A stretch of 64,000 nt of DNA from Paenibacillus sp. LHD-117 (lineage in GTDB: Bacteria > Bacillota > Bacilli > Paenibacillales > Paenibacillaceae), in contig NZ_JAVFVT010000046.1 of assembly GCF_030929555.1 (NCBI RefSeq), positions 1 to 64,000 of the forward strand, read 5' to 3'. The notes beneath the pieces are model-generated. The model saw nothing but the letters and a program-made list of their open reading frames with translations, was not told the DNA's origin and ran no database searches. This document shows, piece by piece, positions 53,634-61,056 of the stretch; the stretch's first letter is position 1, and each line of letters opens with the position of its first letter. The translations under genes were made by a program, and so were the position numbers.

Positions 53634-54359
53634 TTAATTGATTTTGACCATGGATCCTTTAATATTGATCATGCCATCCGACTTGATGTCGAGCATGCCG
53701 GTCGACTTGATCGACATGGAGGCAGACGCTTCGAGCTTTACCTCGGGCGCTTTGACCGAGAGCGACTGCGTGCCGCTGATGGTGACGTTGCCGCTTGAAG
53801 TCAGCTCCACTTTCGAAGTGCCCGACTTGACGGTTACCTTCTTCCCTGTCTCGTCAAGCTCCAGCGAATGCTGTTTGTCGGCCGATTCCGCCTTGACGCT
53901 GCCATCTTTGTCGGACAGGATGATGGAGTGGCCTTTTTTGGTTTTGATCGTGATCGAACCTTCGCTTTCCTTATCGTTGAACGTAATCTCATGGCCGTAT
54001 TTCGTTTTGATTTTTTTGATTTCGTTGTTCGTGTCGCCGGGAGGGGGCTTGTCCTGCTTGCTCCATAACGAGCCGATGACGACGGGTTGGTCTAGCCGTC
54101 CCATAAGAAAGGCGACAAGCACTTCGTCATTGACGTCGGGGATAAACAAGCTGCCTTTGCCGCTTCCGCCCATTAACGTCGCGACCCGTACCCAGTCCGT
54201 TTCGAGTTCACCTTCGCGGGACGGAAACTTCAGCTTCACGCGGCCCAGATTCTCCGGGTCCTTGGTGTTCGTAACGATGGCGTTCCATACGCCGGACAAC
54301 TGTTCGGAGGGCATGGAGCGCTGATAGGGATCGAAGAATCCGGGATACATATTTCTCAT
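53634..54359 (-). CDS. gpV-type central spike protein (VgrG C-terminal part)
   Basis: This 241-residue spike protein has an N-terminal OB-fold (SGVWNAIVTNTKDPENLGRV, then WVRVATLMGG and DEVLVAFLMGRLDQPVVIGS), matching phage gpV/gp5 and the corresponding part of VgrG. From residue 130 it is a repetitive beta-strand region (GSITIKTKKGHSIIL..., SSGNVTISGTQSLSVKAPEV) that should form a triple-stranded beta-helix needle. It would carry the PAAR-like tip. The ATG overlaps the stop of the gpD gene (ATGA), so the hub and spike are coupled. Confidence 0.92.
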   Translation of the reverse strand: MRNMYPGFFDPYQRSMPSEQLSGVWNAIVTNTKDPENLGRVKLKFPSREGELETDWVRVATLMGGSGKGSLFIPDVNDEVLVAFLMGRLDQPVVIGSLWSKQDKPPPGDTNNEIKKIKTKYGHEITFNDKESEGSITIKTKKGHSIILSDKDGSVKAESADKQHSLELDETGKKVTVKSGTSKVELTSSGNVTISGTQSLSVKAPEVKLEASASMSIKSTGMLDIKSDGMINIKGSMVKIN

Positions 54360-55435
54360 AAGGCGTTCCCCTCCGCTTCGAACTGTACAAGGTATCCGTC
54401 CGAGGCATCGAGACGATGGATCACTCTCGTCAACATGAGATTGCGGTCTATCGCGGAGCCGAGCCCGGAAATCGCGATCAATTCGCCGGGAAGCAATTCG
54501 GGAAATCCGACGCATGTGCCTTGCCCCTTGACCAAATCTCTCGCCATCCGGTTCAGCATGGCTTTCGCGAGATGGTTCGCTTCATCCACCGATTCCACGC
54601 CGGTATAGACGGTCTCGATCTTCTTCGCCGTGAGCGCCGCCGCCAGACTCGGTCCGCTTTTGCTGCCGCTGATCGCCGTCACGCTGCTTGCGGTTCCTTC
54701 TACGGCTTGCTTCGTCTTCGTATCGAATCCTCTTACTTTGACCTGTGAAGCTTGCCCGCTTGCATCCACCGCGAAGGTGAAGTCGCGCAGGCTGATGCCG
54801 TATTTCAGGTCGGCAACGGGCGTGCCGCTCGTCTGATGTTTGCGGAAGTGGAGCTTGCTGCCCGTCACGTGAAACCGGTAGTCGTTGTCCTGCGCCAGCG
54901 ATTGCACGAAATGAAAATCGCTAATTCCGATCTGTTCGATCGTCGTCTTCTGAACCGTAAGCGTGTCGATGTCGGGCGTCAGTCCATGATCGGAAGCGAT
55001 CGTCCTGACGACGTCGCTGTCCTTCATTTCCTTCCATACCTTGGACCCCGACGTCTTCATCATCAGGAACGAGCGATCCATCGCGGTAACCGTTACGACC
55101 GGGCTGCCTGTCGACGGATATTCAACGGCGTATCCCGTAATCAGCCCGTCGAACACCTGGCTTTTTTTGTCCGCGTAACCCAGCTTGACGACCAGCTTCT
55201 TGCCCGGCGCGATTTTGGAATTCACCCAGGACAATGTGCTGGTGCTCCATTCGTACGCGTTCATGATGCTGAATTTGGCAATGTCGGCCTTCGATTCCGT
55301 CGACAGATCGACTTCGATCCAGCCGATCGCCATTTCCGCCATTCGGGCGGATTCCCCTTCAATAACGACATCGCCTTCGGGAGAGTGGAAATCGCCGTAC
55401 TTCGCTTCCAGATCGCTTATATTATAAGTCGGCAT
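54356..55435 (-). CDS. gpD-type hub protein (VgrG N-terminal part)
   Basis: This 359-residue protein is of the phage late control D/T4 gp27 family, the trimeric hub that joins tube and spike. Visible parts are DGLITGYAVEYPSTGSP and SDVVRTIASDHGLTPDI, the DFHFVQSLAQDNDYRFHV motif, and GVESVDEANHLAKAML. In T6SS and some eCIS hub and spike are one VgrG chain; here they are two coupled genes. I chose the ATG at 55435, with GGAG eight bases upstream, over a GTG at 55444 that overlaps the previous stop. Confidence 0.9.
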   Translation of the reverse strand: MPTYNISDLEAKYGDFHSPEGDVVIEGESARMAEMAIGWIEVDLSTESKADIAKFSIMNAYEWSTSTLSWVNSKIAPGKKLVVKLGYADKKSQVFDGLITGYAVEYPSTGSPVVTVTAMDRSFLMMKTSGSKVWKEMKDSDVVRTIASDHGLTPDIDTLTVQKTTIEQIGISDFHFVQSLAQDNDYRFHVTGSKLHFRKHQTSGTPVADLKYGISLRDFTFAVDASGQASQVKVRGFDTKTKQAVEGTASSVTAISGSKSGPSLAAALTAKKIETVYTGVESVDEANHLAKAMLNRMARDLVKGQGTCVGFPELLPGELIAISGLGSAIDRNLMLTRVIHRLDASDGYLVQFEAEGNAL

Positions 55436-55440
55436 TCCAT

Positions 55441-56067
55441 TCACTCCAGTCTGGGAATCGTCAAGTTTCTGCCAGCGGCAAGCATCCTCGGATTGTCAAT
55501 CCCGTTCGCCTGGGCGATATGCCGCCAAGCGCCGGGATCCTCGTATTCCTCTGCCGCGATATTCCAGAGCTGGTCGCCTTGCTTGACCGTCTTGCGTTTG
55601 GTCCGGTCGGCCGATTGCCTCGGAATTTCCTTGTATTGCTCTTTCATCGTCTGCGTGCTTCTCATCTCGACGTCCAGCGTAGCCCTGACGGGCGCTCCGG
55701 ATTCCAGGAACATCGTGAACCTCTGCTTAATCGATACGATAACGCCTTTAAAGTCGAGCGAGCCCCAAACGAACCGGCATTCGGGAGGAGCATGCAGATC
55801 GGAATCGACGTCAAGGATGCCCACGATTTTGGACGTGTGCGCTCGCACGTCGGTCCCCGCTTCATATGTATCAAAAAACAGATTAAGAGACAGCGTAGAA
55901 GCGTCCCCGCCTACGAACTGGGTCGTCGGCGACTGTAGTCCCGGAACGTCGTTCTCGGCATATTGGTTGCCGGCCGAAAGCTCGTATTCCGTCGGGTTGA
56001 ACAACACGTCCACGGTTTCCGTGCCGCTGCTCTTGTATATCCAGAACTGCGCTTTGCTTAAAGCCAC
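55441..56067 (-). CDS. LysM-containing tail adaptor (Afp7/gp53-like)
   Basis: This 208-residue protein has an N-terminal domain with the LFNPTEYELSAGNQYAE motif found in the eCIS/phage adaptor that sits between tube and hub, and a C-terminal LysM domain (VKQGDQLWNIAAEEYEDPGAW..., about 155-205). In phage T4 gp53 and Afp7 the LysM part serves in baseplate assembly rather than cell-wall binding. I chose the GTG at 56067, with GAGGAGG nine bases upstream. It ends where the hub gene begins. Confidence 0.88.
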   Translation of the reverse strand: MALSKAQFWIYKSSGTETVDVLFNPTEYELSAGNQYAENDVPGLQSPTTQFVGGDASTLSLNLFFDTYEAGTDVRAHTSKIVGILDVDSDLHAPPECRFVWGSLDFKGVIVSIKQRFTMFLESGAPVRATLDVEMRSTQTMKEQYKEIPRQSADRTKRKTVKQGDQLWNIAAEEYEDPGAWRHIAQANGIDNPRMLAAGRNLTIPRLE

Positions 56068-56130
56068 GCTCCCCGTCCTCCTCATCCGTCATTCCTTACC
56101 TTCGTGCATCCCGGTCCATTCGAGCCGGGG

Positions 56131-59100
56131 TCAAAATCCGTTCCGGCGCTGCTCCAGCTTCATCTTTCGCTCCAGCGCCTTATATACGCGGTCGGCAATG
56201 GCTTCCGGATTCAGCTGCGGCATTTTCATAATCATCCGCTGCAGCTTCTCGGGCTCCAGCTCGCGCGGCGCCTCCACCTGAACTTGCCGGGGCGGCTCCG
56301 CGGGAGCGGACGGGGGAGTCCGGTGCGTCAGGCCGAGCTGCGCTCCGCTGGTTATGCCCGGGCCTTCCGGCGCGGACGATTGCCGCGAAGCCGCCGATCC
56401 GTAGACGGCGCCGTTATTCGCCCTCTCCCGGCTGTACGCGAGCGCCGAAGGAACGGTGATGCCGCTGCCGTCGGACCGGAGGCTGATGCCGCCGCCGTTC
56501 ATGCCATGCCTGGCTGGCTGTTGGCTGCGGGCGGCGAATGGCTTTGCTGTTAGCGGCGACTGCCGAATGTCGCGTGATGTCCGCGAGTTGGCCGCTGTTT
56601 GGACCACACCGTCTTGCCGCTTCGCGAAGGCCGCTGCCTCTTGCCTCATGCCGACGGATCGCTGCACGAATGCCGGCTGCCGTTTGGCTCCGTCATTTGC
56701 CTTCCCTGCGCTCCGCAGGCGCAACTTGCTCAAGAACGGCGTTGACGGCCTAAGGCGGTCGTCTCTACGCGTCCCCGTTGGTACTATGAAAGCGATGCCC
56801 GCCGAATCTGCGGATACTGAAGCACCAGCGGCTTTGACTTCCGTCGCCGGGATGGTTGAACGCCGCAATCCGATCGGATTCGCCGAAGCTTGATGAAGGT
56901 GTGAAGACTGCGTTCTCCGGTTGTCGGTCAACGCTTCGCCCCGCGGTGACTCTCCCGACGTGCTTGCCGAAGCAGGGGAGCCGCTTATGGCGCGATTCGA
57001 GCGAGTCAAGCGGACTAATGTTGCACCCAGGTTCTCCGGCATTCTTCGAAGGACAAGTCCAATCGGCTTAAACGCGTTGGCCCGGCGGATCGGAACGTTC
57101 CTCTCCGAATTCCCTTGCTGCTGCAAGACGCCGGACGAAGCCGCAACCAAATGGGCCGCAGCGAACGATCGGCCATTCCGGCGCCTGTTGCCTTGCTCGC
57201 TCACGCCGGGTGCTTGTCCATTGTTGGGCGCTAGGATCAGTGAACCTCCGCTGCCCATGCCGCTTCGGGAAGGCTTGACGGCGGATGCCGCATCCGCCGT
57301 ACCGCCGTGCCGCCGTGCGATCAGATGCGCCGGTTCCAATCCCTTAGTAACAGCAACATGCTGAATCGTCCCCGCGCCTGATCCTGGGCGCCCGCTGACC
57401 GGCGCGGCCGCGCCGCTCTCGTTCGCCGCACCCGGTTTATCCGGCCGCGCAGCCGAGCGACGCGCCGCAATCGGCAGCGATGCTTGCCGGTCCAAGCTCG
57501 AGGCGAACGCGTCCGGGCCAATCTTTTTTTGGCCCTGCGAACGAGGTGCCGCCGAATGGCCGCGACGCTGCTTCAGCGCTGCTATCAAGGGAAGAAAGTC
57601 CCGGATGCTCGTCCGCGAATACACATCCGCTGCGGACACGCTTGGCGTAATCCCTGTTGCCGAACGCTGGCGACGGGTATCGGCGGAAGCGGTTAGGCTT
57701 GCCCCGGATCGTTCTGGCGTTCGTTCGGCGGAGGCTTCTGCCGAAACGGAAGGATGCCGCTCGACTGGCATCGCGCCGCCATTCTGGCGGTGTACGAATC
57801 TCCGTGCTTCGATGGGCACTCCCCACGGCTTGCCCGCAGCGGCTGCTCCTGCTTCCCGCTCTGGCAGCATGGCCGACAGCCGATGCCCGGACGACTTGTT
57901 CCGGAGTCGTCGCTCCGCCCCCGACAATTGCGGATCAATCCACTTGGGACTTAGGAACAAAAGTCGGCCGGCGCTCCGCAACAAGCCTGACTTGGAAAAT
58001 ACGGGCTCCAAGGGCGCGCCGCCGACTGACGCTTGTTCTCCGCGCGCCCCGCTCCGTTCGCCGGATCCGGCATCGGAGCCGCCGGCCGAGTCCGCTCGGG
58101 TCCCGGAGTGGGCGACGTTAGGACGAAGTGGAGCGGAAATGTCCGCAGCCGCTTGCAGGGAGACTGGACGAAGTTTGGCCCTGCTTGTCGCCGCATCGTC
58201 TTCCCCCTCCGGCTTTTGTTTCTTATGTACCATAGCCGGCATAGCCGGCGGCTTTACGCTGCCTTCGGCTTTCGACCTCGTCTTGCCGGCGGCTTGAGAC
58301 CGCGTGCCTTGTTCCCCGGCGCGCTCCGCCGCTTGCTCTTGTTCGGAGGGCTTTGCCATTCGGCGATTCTCCGCTTGCTCGGCCCGCGCTGCTGTCATCT
58401 CCGCCCGCTCCGCCGCCTTCTTCGCCGCGTCAGTCGGCTCGGCTTGGCCATCTGCCGCCTGCTCAAGCCGCGCTTTCTTCTTCTCCGCTTGCGCAGGTCG
58501 CGCCGCTTTCTTCTCGGCTCGCTCTGCCGCCTGCGCAGCATCGGCTGCTTTCTTCTCGGCGCGCTCGGCCGCTTTCCTCTCGAGGCGTCTCGCCGCTTGT
58601 TCCGATCGCGCCGCCTGCTGCCCGGCGCGCGCCTCCGCCTGCTCCAGATCGGCGGACTTCGTCTCGCGCTGCGCATGCGTCAACGGCCGTTTCTTCGCGG
58701 CGATGTGGGCCGCGGCATCGCGGCTGGAGGCAACTTCGCGAAGCGTATGTTCATGCCGTTGTTTCGCGAGCGCGGAACGGACTTCTCCCGCGGCAACGAT
58801 GCGGCGCAGCTTCTCTAGCGATTGCGATTGCCGGATGGCTTGGCCTGATTGATTCCGTATCCTATTCCCCAGCGATGTTGCTGCGGGCCGGGGGCCGCTA
58901 TGATGATCCTGCCGCCGCTTCCCTGCATCCTGGCGGATGTTCGGTAGCGCCGAGTCAGGCAATAGGCGATGTTCGGTTGAATCTTCGATTCGATAGGGCT
59001 CGGTCATCGCGAGCGCTCGCGCTTGGCGCTGATTGTCCATGATTCGGACGACATCGCGCAAAATGATCGTTTCTCGTTCCACAATAACTTTCTCGCGTTC

Positions 59101-59370
59101 GACGATTCGAACGGTCTTCGGCTCCGCTTGCTTCCGCCCTTGCTCCTGCCGTTTCGCTGCGGGGGTTTGGGGCGGCGCCACGTGAATATGGATGCGTTGC
59201 TGCACGGGGGCAGCCTCCGCCTTCGGCTTAACGTGCTGCATCGTCGTTCTGCCATGTTTGTCGCGGCCCGTTCCCGGGCGGTGTTTGTTCAGAATGCTCC
59301 CGGCAAAGGATTGGACGGATACCGCGTATTCGGCGGCCAATCGTCGCTTCGGCGCTTTGTTCCTGTCCAT
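56131..59370 (-). CDS. Large basic, low-complexity eCIS protein of unknown function
   Basis: This 1079-residue protein is dominated by Arg, Ala, Ser, Gly, Gln and Pro and is predicted to be largely disordered and strongly basic. An N-terminal segment (residues 70-110) has a REREKVIVERETIILRDVVR strand-like stretch, and residues about 200-370 form an Ala/Lys/Glu/Arg-rich helical region. Only the last 45 residues look folded (EKLQRMIMKMPQLNPEAIAD, then RVYKALERKMKLEQR), and resemble the end of a short eCIS protein found in this position elsewhere. It lies between the second tube gene and the LysM adaptor. Candidate roles are tape measure, lumen cargo or scaffold. GGAGG lies nine bases before the ATG at 59370. 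Confidence 0.7.
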   Translation of the reverse strand: MDRNKAPKRRLAAEYAVSVQSFAGSILNKHRPGTGRDKHGRTTMQHVKPKAEAAPVQQRIHIHVAPPQTPAAKRQEQGRKQAEPKTVRIVEREKVIVERETIILRDVVRIMDNQRQARALAMTEPYRIEDSTEHRLLPDSALPNIRQDAGKRRQDHHSGPRPAATSLGNRIRNQSGQAIRQSQSLEKLRRIVAAGEVRSALAKQRHEHTLREVASSRDAAAHIAAKKRPLTHAQRETKSADLEQAEARAGQQAARSEQAARRLERKAAERAEKKAADAAQAAERAEKKAARPAQAEKKKARLEQAADGQAEPTDAAKKAAERAEMTAARAEQAENRRMAKPSEQEQAAERAGEQGTRSQAAGKTRSKAEGSVKPPAMPAMVHKKQKPEGEDDAATSRAKLRPVSLQAAADISAPLRPNVAHSGTRADSAGGSDAGSGERSGARGEQASVGGAPLEPVFSKSGLLRSAGRLLFLSPKWIDPQLSGAERRLRNKSSGHRLSAMLPEREAGAAAAGKPWGVPIEARRFVHRQNGGAMPVERHPSVSAEASAERTPERSGASLTASADTRRQRSATGITPSVSAADVYSRTSIRDFLPLIAALKQRRGHSAAPRSQGQKKIGPDAFASSLDRQASLPIAARRSAARPDKPGAANESGAAAPVSGRPGSGAGTIQHVAVTKGLEPAHLIARRHGGTADAASAVKPSRSGMGSGGSLILAPNNGQAPGVSEQGNRRRNGRSFAAAHLVAASSGVLQQQGNSERNVPIRRANAFKPIGLVLRRMPENLGATLVRLTRSNRAISGSPASASTSGESPRGEALTDNRRTQSSHLHQASANPIGLRRSTIPATEVKAAGASVSADSAGIAFIVPTGTRRDDRLRPSTPFLSKLRLRSAGKANDGAKRQPAFVQRSVGMRQEAAAFAKRQDGVVQTAANSRTSRDIRQSPLTAKPFAARSQQPARHGMNGGGISLRSDGSGITVPSALAYSRERANNGAVYGSAASRQSSAPEGPGITSGAQLGLTHRTPPSAPAEPPRQVQVEAPRELEPEKLQRMIMKMPQLNPEAIADRVYKALERKMKLEQRRNGF

Positions 59371-59396
59371 CCGGCGCATCCTCCCTCAAGTTTTGA

Positions 59397-59858
59397 TTAT
59401 TTGGCGAATCCGCCGTGCAGACCCGAATGGATAATCTCCAGCGATTCGACCGCTACGTCGCTCGACGCCGCGTTCAGCTGCGGTCCGCTCCAACGGACCG
59501 GATACGCGTCATAGAAATTCCAGCGTCCGAACTCCTTGCCGTCCGGCTGCTGCAGAACGACGGAACCCGACTTTCTCGCGGCGGCGCCGTTCATCGTGCT
59601 TTCGTACCAGCTCCAGAGCACCGGCGACTTCGTCATTCCCCGCCGAAGCACCAGATTGGGATATCGGATGCCTTTGGGCAGCATATGCACGTACCCGTTT
59701 AACCCGCCTTCCCGGTATTCCTCGACTTCCGTCTCCGCCTCGAGCCCGGATACCTCGGAAAATCCGGCGACGTAAATGCCGTCAAGCTCTACCCAAAAAT
59801 GGAACGAGCTAGCCAGCCGATGAATCCGGTTCACACCCGGCACCTTGAATGCGGCCAT
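59397..59858 (-). CDS. eCIS inner tube protein 2 (gp19/Hcp-like)
   Basis: This 153-residue tail tube protein of the gp19 family has the typical HFWVELDGIYVAGFSEVSGL start, an EEYREGG turn, and the VLRRGMTKSPVLWSW helix region. Tube proteins stack as hexameric rings inside the sheath. eCIS loci usually encode a main tube and one or two specialised variants near the baseplate; because this copy is separated from the sheath by the assembly gene, it may be the baseplate-proximal variant. Its GAGGTG ribosome binding site overlaps the end of the preceding frame. Confidence 0.9.
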   Translation of the reverse strand: MAAFKVPGVNRIHRLASSFHFWVELDGIYVAGFSEVSGLEAETEVEEYREGGLNGYVHMLPKGIRYPNLVLRRGMTKSPVLWSWYESTMNGAAARKSGSVVLQQPDGKEFGRWNFYDAYPVRWSGPQLNAASSDVAVESLEIIHSGLHGGFAK

Positions 59859-59865
59859 GACGCTT

Positions 59866-60081
59866 TCACCTCTTCCCGAACACGTCGAAGACGTTTTTCT
59901 TGTCCGTGTCGTCGTTCATCTTGCGATTGATCCTCGATATCTCGTCGCACCATCTGCGGCGTTCCGCATGCTCCATATTCATAATGTCGTCATGCGTCCA
60001 GTGGAAATAGTAGGCGATGAAGCCGAGCTCCTCGTACAGCCGATCGATGGGATAGGCTAGGAGAGGGCTTCCGTTAAGGAC
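59866..60081 (-). CDS. Afp6/DUF6760-like small eCIS protein, probably made by -1 frameshift
   Basis: This frame lacks any ATG, GTG or TTG before its conserved core, which contains AYPIDRLYEELGFIAYYFHW and MEHAERRRWCDEISRIN. That core resembles the small Afp6-like proteins of eCIS (DUF6760), which normally begin just before the YP. The frame is open from the slippery site at 60081-60087 to the TGA at 59866, giving 71 residues after the slip. It would be fused to the first 118-119 residues of the upstream assembly protein, about 190 residues in all. The first ATG in frame is after the conserved core start. Translation from an unusual start is the alternative. Confidence 0.65.
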   Translation of the reverse strand, partial: VLNGSPLLAYPIDRLYEELGFIAYYFHWTHDDIMNMEHAERRRWCDEISRINRKMNDDTDKKNVFDVFGKR

Positions 60082-60437
60082 AAAAAATCGATCGCGACCT
60101 CATGCTCGTGATCGCATTTGGGGCAAGCGGCGAGCACCTTCGGGTTTTCCAGGTCGTTGATCTGGCGATATAAATTTTGCAGGTAGGCCAAATCCGCCGT
60201 GAACAGCTTCTCGATCAGCCGCGTGTCGACATGTTTGACGTCGCCGAGCCTCGTTACGACCCTTGCCATCAGGATAACCGTCAAATAGCTGGGATTGGAC
60301 TGGACTCTGGGGTCCTTCATCGGCAGAATCTCGTCGGCAGCCGTCGCGAGCCTCATCGTTCCGCGCCGGTGCAAATTGCCGTGCTCATCCACGTAACCGC
60401 GCGGCAGCTCAAAATCGTACTCCGTCTGGAACGCCAT
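60057..60437 (-). CDS. Tail-assembly-type eCIS protein with Cys pair
   Basis: This 126-residue protein has the conserved start YDFELPRGYVDEHGNLHRRG and the segment MRLATAADEILPMKDPRVQ, seen in many eCIS loci between tube genes. A single CPKC pair near the C-terminus (residues about 104-107) may bind metal. Its gene position between tube and tape-measure-like gene is that of tail assembly chaperones of long-tailed phages. Its 0-frame ends at TAG 60057, but a slippery heptamer eight codons earlier could send some ribosomes into the following frame. GGAGAG precedes the ATG by eight bases. Confidence 0.8.
   Translation of the reverse strand: MAFQTEYDFELPRGYVDEHGNLHRRGTMRLATAADEILPMKDPRVQSNPSYLTVILMARVVTRLGDVKHVDTRLIEKLFTADLAYLQNLYRQINDLENPKVLAACPKCDHEHEVAIDFLSLTEALS
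60081..60087 (-). other. Candidate -1 ribosomal frameshift site
   Basis: The minus strand reads GA T_TTT_TTG in the frame of the assembly protein, a canonical X_XXY_YYZ slippery heptamer. A Shine-Dalgarno-like GAGG lies exactly ten bases upstream, the spacing known to stimulate -1 slippage in dnaX. After slipping, 71 sense codons follow. Confidence 0.65.
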
Positions 60438-60484
60438 CGGTTCATCTCTCCATTCCTTGTAGTGTAGGTGCGGATAAAGACGGA

Positions 60485-60532
60485 AAACAAGGGGCGCTCC
60501 GGCGCCATAACGCCGGCGGCCGGCCCTTGTTT
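60485..60532 (-). terminator. Intra-operon terminator or attenuator after the main tube gene
   Basis: AACAAGGG pairs with CCCTTGTT around an inner CCGGCG/CGCCGG stem, and TTTT follows on the minus strand. A second hairpin (GCCGCCG...CGGCGGC) lies at 60552-60571. Their place between the tube gene and the rest of the operon suggests partial termination, raising sheath and tube above the other parts. Confidence 0.6.
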
Positions 60533-60590
60533 GTCCGGTTTGGGCCCCGAAGCCGCCGACGTGCGGCGGCCAGGAGCCGCGTTATGGGTA

Positions 60591-61025
60591 TTAAGCCGTT
60601 CTTAACAATCCTTCATGGGCGAACTCCAGCACCTCGATTGCGACTTCCGCGCCCAGTCCGTTGAAGGACGGAGCCGTATAACGAACCGGCCATGCTTCGA
60701 TGACTTGCCACGTCGCCACATCGCTGCCTTCCTCGTCGAGGGCGATGATCGTGATCGTTTTGCGTTCGATGGTGCCTTCCACGCATTCCTGCAGCCATTC
60801 GTACAGCTCGACGGAATCCGTCGTGCCCCATTTAAGCGTAATGTTGCCGTATTTCGTCAGTCCCGGCAGCTTGCGCGGCGTCGTCAGTTCGTTGCCCTCG
60901 CGGTATTCGATAACGTCGATCGACGCGTCGAAGCCCGACACCTCGTTGAAGCCGGCTTGCTCAAGCCCTTCTACTTCCACGCGAAACCTAAAATTGCGAT
61001 ATGGATCCGTGCGATCTCCTGCCAT
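60591..61025 (-). CDS. eCIS main inner tube protein (gp19/Hcp-like)
   Basis: This 144-residue tail tube protein has the YRNFRFRVEVEGLEQAGFNE start, the IEYREGNE turn and the LKWGTTDSVELYEWLQ helix. It directly follows the sheath gene and is followed by strong hairpins, as expected for the abundant tube subunit. AAGGGGA precedes the ATG by about five bases. The paralogue at 59397-59858 shares the same fold pattern. Confidence 0.93.
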   Translation of the reverse strand: MAGDRTDPYRNFRFRVEVEGLEQAGFNEVSGFDASIDVIEYREGNELTTPRKLPGLTKYGNITLKWGTTDSVELYEWLQECVEGTIERKTITIIALDEEGSDVATWQVIEAWPVRYTAPSFNGLGAEVAIEVLEFAHEGLLRTA

Positions 61026-61056
61026 GGGAATCCCCTTCCGTTATTCGATCTATAAA

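Noticed and set aside
54752..56281. 509-codon plus-strand ORF
   Set aside because: Antisense to the hub and LysM adaptor genes; Ser/Cys-rich shadow without homology.
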